A stretch of 64,000 nt of DNA from Hyphomicrobiales bacterium (lineage in GTDB: Bacteria; Pseudomonadota; Alphaproteobacteria; Rhizobiales; Beijerinckiaceae), in NCBI GenBank assembly GCA_900470095.1, contig UBZM01000025.1:177517-241516 (forward strand), given 5' to 3'. The position numbers and the translations under genes are program-made. Below, in pieces: positions 25,573-34,788 of the stretch; position 1 is the stretch's first letter, and each line of letters starts with the position of its first letter. The notes beneath the pieces are model-generated. The model ran no database searches, was not told the DNA's origin, and was given only the letters and a program-made list of their open reading frames with translations.

Positions 25573-26277
25573 ATGTCCGATCTTTCTGCCTTTCCGATCA
25601 CCCAGCGCTGGCCGGCCCAGCATCCCGACCTCATCCAGCTCTATTCGCTGCCGACGCCGAATGGCGTGAAGGTCTCGATCATGCTGGAGGAGACCGGGCT
25701 GCCCTATGAGCCGCATACGATCAATATCGGGCAGAATGAGACCTGGACCACCGAATTCCTCTCCCTCAATCCGAACGGCAAGATTCCAGCGATCATCGAT
25801 CCCAATGGCCCAGGCGGCAAGCCGATCGGCCTGTTCGAATCGGGCGCGATCCTGATCTATCTCGCGGAGAAGGCAGGCAAGTTCCTGCCGTCCGATCTGG
25901 CGGAGCGCTACGAGACCATCCAGTGGGTGTTCTTCCAGATGGCTGCGGTCGGGCCGATGTTCGGTCAACTCGGCTTCTTCCATAAATTCGCCGGGCGCGA
26001 ATACGAGGACAAGCGTCCGCGTGACCGCTATGCGGCCGAGAGCAAGCGTCTGCTCGGTGTGCTCGAGACCCGTCTCGCCGGTCGCGACTGGATCATGGGC
26101 GATGCGTATACCATTGCCGACATCTCCCTGCTCGGCTGGGTCCGCAACCTGGTTGGATTCTACGGCGCGGGCGAACTCGTCGACTATGCCAGCCTGAAGC
26201 ATGTGCCGGCTTGGCTGGAGCGCGGGCTTGCACGTCCCGCTGTCCAGCGCGGGCTCGAGATCCCGAAGCGGCCCTGA
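25573..26277 (+). CDS. Glutathione transferase, YfcG/YghU (Nu) class
   Basis: 234 residues from the ATG at 25573 with GGAG upstream. The N-terminal thioredoxin-like domain contains YSLPTPNGVKVSIMLEETGL, where the Thr/Pro-Asn motif replaces the usual Tyr/Ser/Cys and is characteristic of the Nu class (E. coli YfcG/YghU). The SNAIL-like region is LFESGAILIYLAEK. The C-terminal helical domain includes YTIADISLLGWV. Nu-class enzymes have disulfide-bond oxidoreductase and peroxidase activity using two glutathiones. It is monocistronic. Confidence 0.9.
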   Translation: MSDLSAFPITQRWPAQHPDLIQLYSLPTPNGVKVSIMLEETGLPYEPHTINIGQNETWTTEFLSLNPNGKIPAIIDPNGPGGKPIGLFESGAILIYLAEKAGKFLPSDLAERYETIQWVFFQMAAVGPMFGQLGFFHKFAGREYEDKRPRDRYAAESKRLLGVLETRLAGRDWIMGDAYTIADISLLGWVRNLVGFYGAGELVDYASLKHVPAWLERGLARPAVQRGLEIPKRP

Positions 26278-26284
26278 GGGCTTC

Positions 26285-26313
26285 GCTGTAGCCGCAATCG
26301 TTGCGGCTACAGC
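26285..26313 (+). terminator. Hairpin downstream of the glutathione transferase gene
   Basis: A perfect 13-bp stem (26285-26297 with 26301-26313) and a 3-base TCG loop start 8 bases after the stop codon. No T-tract follows, so termination may need Rho or the hairpin may mainly protect the mRNA end. Confidence 0.6.
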
Positions 26314-26463
26314 CGGCTCTGATCCCCTAGATTTTCGAGAATTTTATGCTGGCTCGGGTCGGCCTGGAGCATCGCGTCTGGCGATGCGGAGCGGGCTCCG
26401 ACCTGAAAGTTTTCAACCAGGATGCGGATCGCCAGTTGGGAGCCAAACGGCATAGCGCTCGAC

Positions 26464-26682
26464 TATTGTCGACAGAATTTCATTATTTGGCAGTTTGATC
26501 TTGCGCTACGGCCGTGTACATGAAACATATGTCGACAATAAATTTCCGGCGGCGCTACGCGACCAGCCGGGTCGGCGTGAGGAAATGCCCGTCCATGGCT
26601 CGATTCAACAACAATGAACGCCCCGCTCCGGATAGTGTGCTCGTCGATATCGCCGATTACGTCCTGAACTATCGTGTCGACA
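26464..26682. promoter_or_regulatory. Cluster of three TGTCGACA sites at the start of the prpD operon
   Basis: The 8-base palindrome TGTCGACA occurs at 26467-26474, 26530-26537 and, inside the prpD coding sequence, 26675-26682. The first two are TTGTCGACAG and ATGTCGACAA, close to the TTGT-N2-ACAA shape used by FadR-type GntR regulators. The GntR regulator gene at 32130-32852 is the obvious candidate partner. The rest of the 26314-26594 gap shows no gene. Confidence 0.5.
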
Positions 26683-28046
26683 GTTCGCTGGCATACGAGA
26701 CCGCCCGCAACTGCCTGCTCGACACGCTCGGCTGCGGGCTGGAGGCTTTGGAATACCCTGCCTGCCTCAAGCTGCTCGGCCCGGTCGTACCGGGGACCGT
26801 GGTCCCGAACGGCGCGCGCGTGCCCGGCACGCCCTATCAGCTCGATCCGGTCCAGGCCGCTTTCAATATCGGCACGATGATCCGCTGGCTCGACTTCAAT
26901 GATTGCTGGCTCGCGGCGGAATGGGGCCACCCGTCGGATAATCTCGGCGGCATCCTGGCTGTGGCCGACTGGCTGTCACGGACGGCGGTTGCGTCCGGAC
27001 GGCCGCCGCTGAGCATGCGCGACGTGCTGACCGCGATGATCAAGGCCCATGAGATCCAGGGCTGTCTCGCGCTGGAAAATGCATTCAACAAGGTCGGGAT
27101 CGACCATGTCATCCTGGTCAAGGTCGCCTCGACGGCCGTGGTCGCAGGGCTGCTCGGCCTGAACCGCGACGAGATCGTCAATGCGCTGTCACTTGCCTTC
27201 GTCGATGGACAGGCTCTGCGAACCTATCGCCACGCACCGAATGCCGGCTCGCGCAAGAGCTGGGCGGCTGGCGATGCAACGAGCCGGGCAGTGAGGCTTG
27301 CCCTGATCGCCCGGAGTGGCGAGATGGGCTATCCCTCGGCCCTGAGCGCGAAGACCTGGGGCTTCTACGACGCCTCGTTCCGCGGCCAGGAATTCAAGTT
27401 CCAGCGACCTTACGGCTCCTATGTCATGGAGCATGTGCTGTTCAAGATTTCCTATCCGGCCGAGTTCCATGCGCAGACGGCCGTCGAAGCGGCGATGACG
27501 CTGCAGGCTCATCTCCAGAAGATCGGGCGCAGCAGCGACGACATCGCTTCGATCCGCGTCCGCACGCACGAGGCCTGCATCCGGATCATCGACAAGCGCG
27601 GACCGCTGCATAACCCGGCCGACCGCGACCACACTCTCCAATACATGGTCGCCGTGCCGCTGATCTTCGGGCGTCTCACCGCAGGCGATTACGAAGACGA
27701 TATTGCCGCCGATCCACGCATCGACGCACTCCGCGACAAGATCGAATGCGTCGAGGATCCTGCTTTCACCCGCGATTATCACGATCCCGAAAAGCGCTCG
27801 ATCGCCAACGCGATGACGATCACGTTGAATGACGGGACGGTGCTGCCCGAACTGGTGGTGGAATATCCGATCGGCCACAAGCGCCGCCGCGTCGACGGCA
27901 TCCCGCTGCTCGAGGCCAAGTTCCGCAGCAATCTCGCGCGCCGCTTCGTCGAGAAGCGCCAGCGCCAGATTCTCGATGTCTCGCTCGATCAGGCGCGGCT
28001 CGAAGCCATGCCGGTTCACGACTACGTCGACCTCTACGCGAACTGA
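26595..28046 (+). CDS. prpD: MmgE/PrpD family dehydratase (2-methylcitrate dehydratase-like)
   Basis: 483 residues, the typical length of PrpD. The ATG at 26595 has GAGGAA upstream; the in-frame extension to 26514 would run across the operator-like sites. Conserved segments are LDTLGCGLEALEYPACLKLLGPVVPGTVVPNGARVPGTPYQLDPVQAAFNIGTMIRWLDFNDCWLAAEWGHPSDN in the N-terminal half and GDATSRAVRLALIARSGEMGYPSAL in the middle, both PrpD hallmarks. It dehydrates 2-methylcitrate or a related tricarboxylate. No methylcitrate synthase gene is near; the substrate is more likely imported by the TctCBA system encoded downstream. Confidence 0.92.
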   Translation: MARFNNNERPAPDSVLVDIADYVLNYRVDSSLAYETARNCLLDTLGCGLEALEYPACLKLLGPVVPGTVVPNGARVPGTPYQLDPVQAAFNIGTMIRWLDFNDCWLAAEWGHPSDNLGGILAVADWLSRTAVASGRPPLSMRDVLTAMIKAHEIQGCLALENAFNKVGIDHVILVKVASTAVVAGLLGLNRDEIVNALSLAFVDGQALRTYRHAPNAGSRKSWAAGDATSRAVRLALIARSGEMGYPSALSAKTWGFYDASFRGQEFKFQRPYGSYVMEHVLFKISYPAEFHAQTAVEAAMTLQAHLQKIGRSSDDIASIRVRTHEACIRIIDKRGPLHNPADRDHTLQYMVAVPLIFGRLTAGDYEDDIAADPRIDALRDKIECVEDPAFTRDYHDPEKRSIANAMTITLNDGTVLPELVVEYPIGHKRRRVDGIPLLEAKFRSNLARRFVEKRQRQILDVSLDQARLEAMPVHDYVDLYAN

Positions 28047-28052
28047 GGCCCC

Positions 28053-28985
28053 ATGCCCTATCTCGTTGCCTCCGATTGTCCTTCGCAGCCGGCCGGCGAG
28101 CGCTTTCGCGCGCTGGTCGGGGAGGGCGGCATCCTCCGGTTACCCGGCACCCATAACGGCATGGCGGCGCTGCAGGCCAAGGCCGCCGGTTTCGAGGCGC
28201 TCTATCTCTCGGGTGCGGCCATGACGGCTTCGATGGGGCTGCCCGATCTCGGCATCATCACGGTCGACGAGGTTGCCTTCTTCATCCGGCAGGTGGCGCG
28301 GGCCAGTGCTCTGCCGGTGCTGGTCGACGGCGACACCGGCTATGGCGAGGCCCTCAACGTCATGAACATGGTCCGCGCCTTCGAGGATGCCGGGGCGGGC
28401 GCGGTCCATATCGAAGACCAGTTGCTGCCGAAGAAATGCGGCCATCTCAACGACAAGAAGCTGGCCGATGCCCATGACATGGCGGCCAAGGTCGCGGCTG
28501 CGGTGAGGGCCCGCCGGCATCTCTACGTCATCGCCCGCACCGATGCCGCTGCGAGCGAGGGCATGGAGGGCGCGGTCGCGCGCGCAAAGCTCTATCTCGA
28601 GGCCGGTGCCGACGCGATTTTCCCGGAGGCGCTGACCACCGCCGAGATGTTCAGGGAGTTCGCGCGCCGTGTGCCCGGCGTGCCGCTGCTCGCCAACATG
28701 ACCGAGTTCGGACGCACGCCGTTCTTCACCGCCTCCGAGTTCGAGGCGATGGGCTACCGCATGGTGATCTGGCCGGTCTCCTCGCTGCGCGTCGCCAACA
28801 AGGCGCAGGAGAGGCTCTATGCCGCGCTCGCTCGCGATGGCGGCACGCATGGCATGGTCGAGCAGATGCAGACCCGCGCCGAACTCTACGCGACCATCGG
28901 GCTGCACGACTACGAGGCGCTCGATGCCTCGATTGTGGCGACCATCACGCCGGAAGCCATGCCGCAGCACGAGCGGAGCGCCTGA
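28053..28985 (+). CDS. prpB: Methylisocitrate lyase / PEP mutase family (PrpB-like)
   Basis: 310 residues of the isocitrate lyase superfamily. Active-site segments are YLSGAAMTAS (51-60), VDGDTGYG (91-98), EDQ (121-123) and KKCGH (127-131), the last being the catalytic loop of PrpB. It would cleave methylisocitrate to pyruvate and succinate, or an analogous acid in related lyases such as dimethylmalate lyase. It starts 6 bases after prpD and is clearly co-transcribed with it. The name follows the pathway logic; other members of the family cannot be excluded. Confidence 0.88.
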   Translation: MPYLVASDCPSQPAGERFRALVGEGGILRLPGTHNGMAALQAKAAGFEALYLSGAAMTASMGLPDLGIITVDEVAFFIRQVARASALPVLVDGDTGYGEALNVMNMVRAFEDAGAGAVHIEDQLLPKKCGHLNDKKLADAHDMAAKVAAAVRARRHLYVIARTDAAASEGMEGAVARAKLYLEAGADAIFPEALTTAEMFREFARRVPGVPLLANMTEFGRTPFFTASEFEAMGYRMVIWPVSSLRVANKAQERLYAALARDGGTHGMVEQMQTRAELYATIGLHDYEALDASIVATITPEAMPQHERSA

Positions 28986-28999
28986 CGACCAGTATGCGA

Positions 29000-29040
29000 G
29001 CCGGTGCGAGACCGGCGGCCAAATTCCGCGCGTCGCGCGG
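29000..29040 (+). other. Two intercistronic hairpins between prpB and tctC
   Basis: GCCGGT pairs with ACCGGC (29000-29016, loop of 5) and CCGCGCG with CGCGCGG (29026-29040, loop of 1, so the end pairs must open). They lie in the 105-base gap before tctC and may stabilise or partly attenuate the transcript. No T-tract follows. Confidence 0.45.
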
Positions 29041-29090
29041 CAAACACGACCAGCCAGACAAGGCGGCGGCAACCCACGGGAGGAAACAAG

Positions 29091-30041
29091 ATGTTGAGGC
29101 GTCTGATGACGACTGGCGCGCTGGCGCTGGTCCTGAGCACGGGCATGGCGATCGCCGAGCCGGCCAAGGTGATGATTCCGGCCAACCCGGGTGGCGGGTG
29201 GGATGGTGCCGGCCGCCATACGATGGCGGCCTTCGCGCAGTCGAAGATCTTCACCGATGGCGCGTCCTTCACCAACAAGGGCGGCGCTGCCGGCACGATC
29301 GGGCTTGCCGAATTCGTCCGCACCTCCAAGGGCGACGACAACGCGCTCCTGGTGACGGGCGTCATCATGGTCGGCGGCGTCATCACCAACCAGACGCCTG
29401 TGTCCCTGAAGGACACCACTCCGCTGCTGCGCCTGACCAATGAGTACAACGCGATCGCCGTTCCCGCGAATTCGCCGATCAAGACGCCGCAGGACTTCAT
29501 CGCGGCGATGAAGGCTGATCCCGGCGCGCTCTCGGTCGGCGGCGGTTCGGCCGGCGGCGCGGACCATGTCATGCTGGCGCTGCTCGCCAAGCATGCCGGG
29601 GCTCCGGTCGCGAAGATCAATTTCGTATCCTTCTCGGGCGGAGAGATCCTGGCTGCTCTCGGTGGCGGCAAGATCAAGGCTGCGATTTCCGGCGCTTCGG
29701 AATTCCGTCAGTTTGCGGAGACCGGTCGCATCCGCATCATCGCCGTCTCGGGCCCGACGCGGGTCGACGGACTCAATGCGCCGACGCTGAAGGAATCCGG
29801 CATTCCGGTGGAGATCGGCAACTGGCGTGGCTTCGTCGGTGCGCCCGGCATGAGCGAGGCCGCCAAGAAGACCTGGCTCGAGCGCTTCGCCAAGCTGCAC
29901 CAGACCCCGGTCTGGAAGGAAACTCTGAAGACCCAGGGCTGGGAGGACGCCTATCTCCCGGGCGACCAGTTCGCTGCCTTCCTCAAGGCCGAGGATGCGA
30001 GTTGGTCGAGCGCGCTCAAGGAAGTCGGCATCCTGAAATGA
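29091..30041 (+). CDS. tctC: Tripartite tricarboxylate transporter substrate-binding protein (Bug/TctC), set 1
   Basis: 316 residues from the ATG at 29091 with GGGAGG upstream. It has a signal peptide (residues 4-22) and the Bug fold motif PANPGGGWDGAGR at about residue 30, followed by the long ligand-binding domain with GGGSAGGADH and ISGASEFRQFAE. It captures a carboxylate in the periplasm for the TctA/TctB pair. The neighbouring prpD and prpB genes suggest a tricarboxylate such as 2-methylcitrate or citrate. Confidence 0.93.
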   Translation: MLRRLMTTGALALVLSTGMAIAEPAKVMIPANPGGGWDGAGRHTMAAFAQSKIFTDGASFTNKGGAAGTIGLAEFVRTSKGDDNALLVTGVIMVGGVITNQTPVSLKDTTPLLRLTNEYNAIAVPANSPIKTPQDFIAAMKADPGALSVGGGSAGGADHVMLALLAKHAGAPVAKINFVSFSGGEILAALGGGKIKAAISGASEFRQFAETGRIRIIAVSGPTRVDGLNAPTLKESGIPVEIGNWRGFVGAPGMSEAAKKTWLERFAKLHQTPVWKETLKTQGWEDAYLPGDQFAAFLKAEDASWSSALKEVGILK

Positions 30042-30112
30042 CGGCCTGTCGGAGCGGCGCGTGACCGATGGTTGCGCGCCGTCATGGCGCTTGTTCTCGA
30101 GGAGCCCGAACG

Positions 30113-30607
30113 ATGTCGGTCAATCCAAGCAGACAGGATGCGCACCGCAAGCCGCGCCCATGGTGGCTGGGGCTCGGCGTGCTCGCGATGGGGGCGCTGT
30201 GGCTTAACGGTGCACGCAGCATCGCCTCGACGACGAACTATATCGGGGTCGGGCCGGCGGCCATCATCCTGGCCGTCGGAATGGGGCTGGCCGTCCTTGG
30301 GGTTATCCTGATCACCCAGGCGATGCGTGGAGAACTCGTCGCGTCGCCGGAGGGGGAAGAGGAAGCGCCCCCATCGCGTTCGGCCTTCCTGCTTGCGCTG
30401 GCCGGTGTGAGCATCCCGCTCCTGACAATCCGCTGGCTTGGCTTCCCGTTGACCGCGATGCTCGCCTTCACGCTGGTGACCCATGCCTTCGGCTCGCGCC
30501 GGACCGGGCTCGACCTCATGGTCGGAGCGGTGCTCGGCAGCGTCGCGTGGTTGGGCTTCTCCCGCCTCGGCATCAGCCTTGGTCCATTCCTGCCTCTGAT
30601 TGGGTGA
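30113..30607 (+). CDS. tctB: Tripartite tricarboxylate transporter small membrane subunit TctB, set 1
   Basis: 164 residues from the ATG at 30113, which has GAGGAG upstream. Four membrane segments are expected: residues about 16-32, 40-60, 88-107 and 135-155. The central linker is acidic ([10 protein letters not shown]). TctB proteins are poorly conserved in sequence but are recognised by size, topology and position between tctC and tctA. It forms the membrane transporter with TctA. Confidence 0.88.
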   Translation: MSVNPSRQDAHRKPRPWWLGLGVLAMGALWLNGARSIASTTNYIGVGPAAIILAVGMGLAVLGVILITQAMRGELVASPEGEEEAPPSRSAFLLALAGVSIPLLTIRWLGFPLTAMLAFTLVTHAFGSRRTGLDLMVGAVLGSVAWLGFSRLGISLGPFLPLIG

Positions 30608-30611
30608 AGTC

Positions 30612-32126
30612 ATGGACATCCTGAGCCAGCTGATCGGCGGATTTGCAGTCGCGTTGCAGCCGATGAACCTGTTCTGGGCGCTGATCGGTTGTGCGCTCGG
30701 CACCGCCGTCGGCGTGCTCCCGGGGATCGGGCCGGCACTGACCATCGCGCTGCTGATGCCGATCACGGCCCAGGTGGCGCCTGCCTCGGCCTTCATCATG
30801 TTCGCCGGGATTCTCTACGGCGCCCTCTATGGCGGTTCCACGACCTCGATCCTGCTCAACACGCCCGGCGAGAGCGGGGCGGTAATGACCGCACTCGAGG
30901 GCAACCGCATGGCGCGCAACGGGCGCGGTGCGGCTGCGCTGGCGACGGCGGCGATCGGCTCCTTCGTCGCGGGCACGATCGGCACGCTGGCCCTGACCTT
31001 TCTTGCACCGTCAATCGCGGAGCTCGCCTTCGTCTTCGGGCCGGAGGACTATTTCGCCCTGATGGTCTTGTCCTTCACCTCCGTGGCGGTCGTGATGGGC
31101 CGGTCGATGGTGCGCGGCTTCACCGCTCTGTTCTTCGGCCTGGCGCTGGGCACGATCGGCATCGACACCCAGACCGGACAGACCCGCATGGTCTTCGGAA
31201 CGCTCGAACTGCTCGATGGCGTCTCCTTCACCGTCGTGCTGGTCTCGCTCTTTGCGATCGGCGAAGCGCTCTACGTCGCAAGCCGCAGCGGCACGGTGCC
31301 GGCGGCGATCAACCCGCTAGCGGGTGGGAGCTGGATGACCCGGCAGGACTGGGCGCGTTCATGGAAGCCGTGGCTGCGGGGCAGCGTCATCGGCTTTCCG
31401 ATCGGCGCATTGCCGGCAGGCGGCACGGAGATCCCGACGTTCCTGTCTTATGCATTGGAGCGCCGCCTGAGCAAGCATCCGAAGGAGTTCGGACATGGTG
31501 CGATCGAAGGTGTCGCCGGCCCGGAAGCCGCCAATAATGCGGCCGCAGCCGGCATTCTGGTGCCATTGCTGACGCTCGGCCTGCCTTCGACGGCGACGGC
31601 TGCGGTGCTGCTCGCCGCCTTCCAGAACTACGGGCTGCAGCCCGGACCGATGCTGTTTGCGACCAATCCCGATCTGCTCTGGGGCCTGATTGCGTCGCTC
31701 TATATCGGAAATCTGATCCTGCTCGTGCTCAACCTGCCGCTGGTCGGCATCTGGGTGCGCTTACTGCTGATCCCACGGCACTATATCTATGGCGGCATCG
31801 TCGTCTTTGCGCTGGTCGGCGTCTGGGGGCTGTCAACGTCCTGGATGGATCTGCTGCTGATGTGCGGCCTCGGTCTCATCGGCTATGTGGCGCGGGTCTA
31901 TGATTTCCCGATCGCGCCCGTGCTGATCGGCCTGATCCTCGGGCCGCAGGCCGAAATCCAGCTGCGGCGTGCGCTTGCGGTCAGCCAGGGTGACTGGGGC
32001 GTGCTGGTCAGCACGCCAATCGCCACGATGCTGCTCTCGATCGCGCTTGTCGTGCTGGTCGTACCGCCGATCCTGGCCCGGCTTCGGTCGCGGCCGAAGA
32101 CCGAGCCCGCCATTTCCACCGGCTGA
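30612..32126 (+). CDS. tctA: Tripartite tricarboxylate transporter large membrane subunit TctA, set 1
   Basis: 504 residues, about 11-12 membrane segments. TctA signature segments include [23 protein letters not shown] (about 33-55), [19 protein letters not shown] (about 75-93) and [30 protein letters not shown]. It provides ion-coupled uptake of the ligand handed over by TctC. Its stop lies 3 bases from the stop of the convergent GntR gene. Confidence 0.94.
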   Translation: MDILSQLIGGFAVALQPMNLFWALIGCALGTAVGVLPGIGPALTIALLMPITAQVAPASAFIMFAGILYGALYGGSTTSILLNTPGESGAVMTALEGNRMARNGRGAAALATAAIGSFVAGTIGTLALTFLAPSIAELAFVFGPEDYFALMVLSFTSVAVVMGRSMVRGFTALFFGLALGTIGIDTQTGQTRMVFGTLELLDGVSFTVVLVSLFAIGEALYVASRSGTVPAAINPLAGGSWMTRQDWARSWKPWLRGSVIGFPIGALPAGGTEIPTFLSYALERRLSKHPKEFGHGAIEGVAGPEAANNAAAAGILVPLLTLGLPSTATAAVLLAAFQNYGLQPGPMLFATNPDLLWGLIASLYIGNLILLVLNLPLVGIWVRLLLIPRHYIYGGIVVFALVGVWGLSTSWMDLLLMCGLGLIGYVARVYDFPIAPVLIGLILGPQAEIQLRRALAVSQGDWGVLVSTPIATMLLSIALVVLVVPPILARLRSRPKTEPAISTG

Positions 32127-32129
32127 GCG

Positions 32130-32852
32130 CTAGTCACTGGCCCCGGCGCGGCGCTTTGCCGGCCGGATGGCCTCGGCTGCGGACAGCGCTGCCTGCAGGG
32201 CAGTCCTGGCGGCGCGGATGTGACGCCGCATCAGGATCTCCGCCAGCTCGCCGTCGCGATGGCTGATAGCTTCGGTGATGCGCACATGTTCGCGCCAGGC
32301 CTCGCGCCCACGTCCCCGAACGGTCGAATGCAGACGCCGGCACAACCGCAGGCGCGGATAGAATTGCTCGCACAGCAATTCGGCGAGGATCGGATTGCCG
32401 CTGCCATTGGCGATGCGCCGATGGAAATCAGCCTCGGGCTCGTCCTGCAGATAGGCGCCGAGCGGATTGCGCTCGATCTCGTCGCGGTGGCCGGCCACGA
32501 GCTCTTCGAGTGCCCTGATCTCCGCATCGCTCATATGCTCGGCGGCGAGGCGGGCGGCCATGCCCTCCGTGGCTTCGCGCACGTCGAGCAGCGCCAGGAA
32601 CTCTGCGGCGCTGGGCTCGGCGACGCGCACGCCCTGATTGGCGACATAGGTGACAAGGCCGCGCTCCTGGAGGCGGCGGATGGCCTCGCGCACAGGCGCC
32701 CGGCTGGCGCCATAGCGCCGCGCGATGACGGGCTCGCTCAGCTTCTCGCCGGGCGCAAGTTCACCGGCGACGATGGCCTGCGAAAGCGCATCGTAAAGCC
32801 GGACGGTCAGGCCCGTCGTGATGACGCTGTCCTGGCTGTCGCTGTCTGACAT
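32130..32852 (-). CDS. GntR-family transcriptional regulator, FCD (FadR) subgroup, near the prp-tct operon
   Basis: 240 residues. The N-terminal winged helix contains LSEPVIARRYGASRAPVREAIRRLQERGLV (about residues 38-67). The C-terminal FCD domain has the pattern D...R...E, D......A..H and a final H..H expected for a metal-dependent effector pocket (for example DFHRRIANGSGN and RHIRAARTAL). It is transcribed toward the tctA end and probably represses the prpD-tctA operon until the carboxylate is present. The likely target is the TGTCGACA cluster at 26464-26682; that link is inference. Confidence 0.88.
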   Translation of the reverse strand: MSDSDSQDSVITTGLTVRLYDALSQAIVAGELAPGEKLSEPVIARRYGASRAPVREAIRRLQERGLVTYVANQGVRVAEPSAAEFLALLDVREATEGMAARLAAEHMSDAEIRALEELVAGHRDEIERNPLGAYLQDEPEADFHRRIANGSGNPILAELLCEQFYPRLRLCRRLHSTVRGRGREAWREHVRITEAISHRDGELAEILMRRHIRAARTALQAALSAAEAIRPAKRRAGASD

Positions 32853-32976
32853 GGTGGCTCGCGCTTTCCCGGAATCGGAACGATAGGAGCATAGCGCAAG
32901 GGGCCGGGGTTTGCCTTGATGATCCGGCTCGCGATCATGCGCCTTCCGCGCTCGCGCGGAACTGTAAGGACATGGA

Positions 32977-33597
32977 CTAGCCGAGCACCCGCCTGATCTT
33001 GGCGAGCGAGGTGGCTTCGTCCTCGTGATAGTCGATCATGGTCTTGAAGCGACCTTGCGCGTCCATCAGATAGACTGACGCGGTGTGGTCCATGGTGTAG
33101 CTGCTCTCGGTCGGGATGCGCTTGGCATAGGCTTTGTAAGCGCCGATCGCGGCATCGACCTGCTCGCGACTGCCGGAGAGACCGACGATCCGAGGATCGA
33201 AGGACTGCAGGTAGAGCGCCATCTGCTCTGGTGTGTCGCGTTCGGGATCGACCGTGATGAACAGGATCTGCAGTTTGTCCGCGTCGGGGCCGAGCCTGGA
33301 AAGCCAGTTGCTCATATCGAGCAGCGTCGTCGGGCAGACCTCCGGGCAGTGGGTGAAGCCGAAGAACACCGCCATGGGCTTGCCACGGAAATCGGCGTCG
33401 GTGACGGCCTTTCCCTTATGGTCGACCAGCGTGAACGGGCCGCCGACCTGAGCGATGCCCTGGGCGGTCGTCGTTTCCGCAGAAGGGCGCCCGGGACCGT
33501 CGACCTGCCACCAGCCGAGCAGGATCGCAGCGCTGACGAAGCTGATGACGCCGACCAGGAGCCAGGCGCCATAGCGAATGAATTTGAGGGCTTGCAT
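32977..33597 (-). CDS. SCO1/SenC copper chaperone for cytochrome oxidase
   Basis: 206 residues with one N-terminal membrane anchor (about residues 10-30) and a thioredoxin-like domain facing the periplasm. The copper site is CPEVCP (THCPEVCPTT) plus the histidine in MDHTASVYL near the C-terminus. SCO proteins deliver copper to the CuA or CuB centres of haem-copper oxidases. It may also serve the cbb3 oxidase of this region, although cco operons rely mainly on CcoI. It follows the L,D-transpeptidase gene by 32 bases. Confidence 0.93.
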   Translation of the reverse strand: MQALKFIRYGAWLLVGVISFVSAAILLGWWQVDGPGRPSAETTTAQGIAQVGGPFTLVDHKGKAVTDADFRGKPMAVFFGFTHCPEVCPTTLLDMSNWLSRLGPDADKLQILFITVDPERDTPEQMALYLQSFDPRIVGLSGSREQVDAAIGAYKAYAKRIPTESSYTMDHTASVYLMDAQGRFKTMIDYHEDEATSLAKIRRVLG

Positions 33598-33629
33598 GCT
33601 TGCTGTCGGGCTCGTCGGTGTTCGCCGGA

Positions 33630-34688
33630 TTATCGCTTGGCGAGAGAGGCCGTGGTTTCGACCTCGGCGGCTTCATCGCCACCGTTGAACGGATCGGCCA
33701 GCGCTGCTTCAGGCCGGCTGATCTCGATCTTGCCGGCGACCATGGTCTGCATCCGTTCCGGCCCAAGTTTCTGCAGGAGGCCGCGAAAGCTCTTGTGCAT
33801 GCCGCCATCGAGATAGGCGTAGCTCATCGCCGGGACGCCACGGCCGACCAGTTCGGCAAAGCGCTGCTCGTCGCGGGACTGGCGCTGCGCCACGACCGCG
33901 GCGATGGTCGGCTCGACCTCATAGGCAGGGCAGGGTGCATCGGGGCTGAAGGGGCCGGAGCCCGCGCTGGGATTGAAGACATAGCGCCGGCCACAGGCGG
34001 CGAGCGCGGGCGGCTGCCGCGTCGCCTCGAAATGGTCGGACCCTTCCTTGAGATTGCGCCAGAAGGCGATGTTCGGGTTGCTGCGATGGCGGGCCATGTT
34101 CTGCGGCGTCATGCGAAAGGGTAGTGCCTGGACCTGGAAGCTGCGCTGTCCGCCTGCAAAGGCCTCGCGCGCCAGGCTGTAGATCTCCGTGACGCCCTCA
34201 TCCGTCATCGCGTAGCAGCCGGCCGAGGTGCAGGCGCCATGCACCATCAGGGCCGAGCCGGTATAGCCCTGCGCCTGCTCGAGAGCATTGGGGTAGCCGA
34301 GATTGAAGGACAGGTAGAACTGCGAGCGCGGATTCATCAGGTCCGCGGTGACGGTGTAGAACCCTTCCGGAGCCTGCCGGTCGCCCTCGCGCTTCTTGGG
34401 ACCGAGCTGCCCTGACCAGCGGCACATCGGATAGGTCTTGAGCAATGCGTACTGGCCACTGCGATCCCGCTTCCAGACTTCGAGTTCGCTTTCCTGCTTG
34501 AAGAGGCGCACCAGGATCGGGTCGGCCTGCGTCATGCCCTTGCCCGACATCTCGGCCACGAGACGGGCCGGCAGGGGCTGGAGATGGCGCGTGTCGCCTT
34601 CGCCGCTGACACAGCCGCTCAGCGCAGCGGCACCGAGCGCCAATGCGAGGGCGAGACCGAGGAACGGGCGAGGTTGACGTGCGGACAT
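33630..34688 (-). CDS. L,D-transpeptidase (YkuD family), lipoprotein
   Basis: 352 residues. A lipoprotein signal ends in LSGC (C26), so it should be anchored in the membrane after processing by LspA, which is encoded just upstream. The catalytic YkuD motif is HGACTSAGCYAMTD at residues 150-163, with C158 as nucleophile. Features such as PEGFYTVTADLMNP and FYLSFNLGYPN place it in the YafK-like group, which trims or crosslinks peptidoglycan or detaches Braun-type lipoproteins. No good ribosome binding site is seen at the ATG at 34688, but the signal peptide fixes the start. Confidence 0.88.
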   Translation of the reverse strand: MSARQPRPFLGLALALALGAAALSGCVSGEGDTRHLQPLPARLVAEMSGKGMTQADPILVRLFKQESELEVWKRDRSGQYALLKTYPMCRWSGQLGPKKREGDRQAPEGFYTVTADLMNPRSQFYLSFNLGYPNALEQAQGYTGSALMVHGACTSAGCYAMTDEGVTEIYSLAREAFAGGQRSFQVQALPFRMTPQNMARHRSNPNIAFWRNLKEGSDHFEATRQPPALAACGRRYVFNPSAGSGPFSPDAPCPAYEVEPTIAAVVAQRQSRDEQRFAELVGRGVPAMSYAYLDGGMHKSFRGLLQKLGPERMQTMVAGKIEISRPEAALADPFNGGDEAAEVETTASLAKR

Positions 34689-34788
34689 ATGGAGAAGCGT
34701 GGATGATCAAGGCTGACAGGAGGTGAAGAAGCGAGGTTAACGCTTTCCTACAGGCTGACCCCGGAGCAGGATCAAGCCCCGATCACGC

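Noticed and set aside
28140..29900. 586-residue minus-strand open frame opposite prpB and tctC
   Set aside because: It spans two genes and their intergenic hairpins on the opposite strand and has no family signal.
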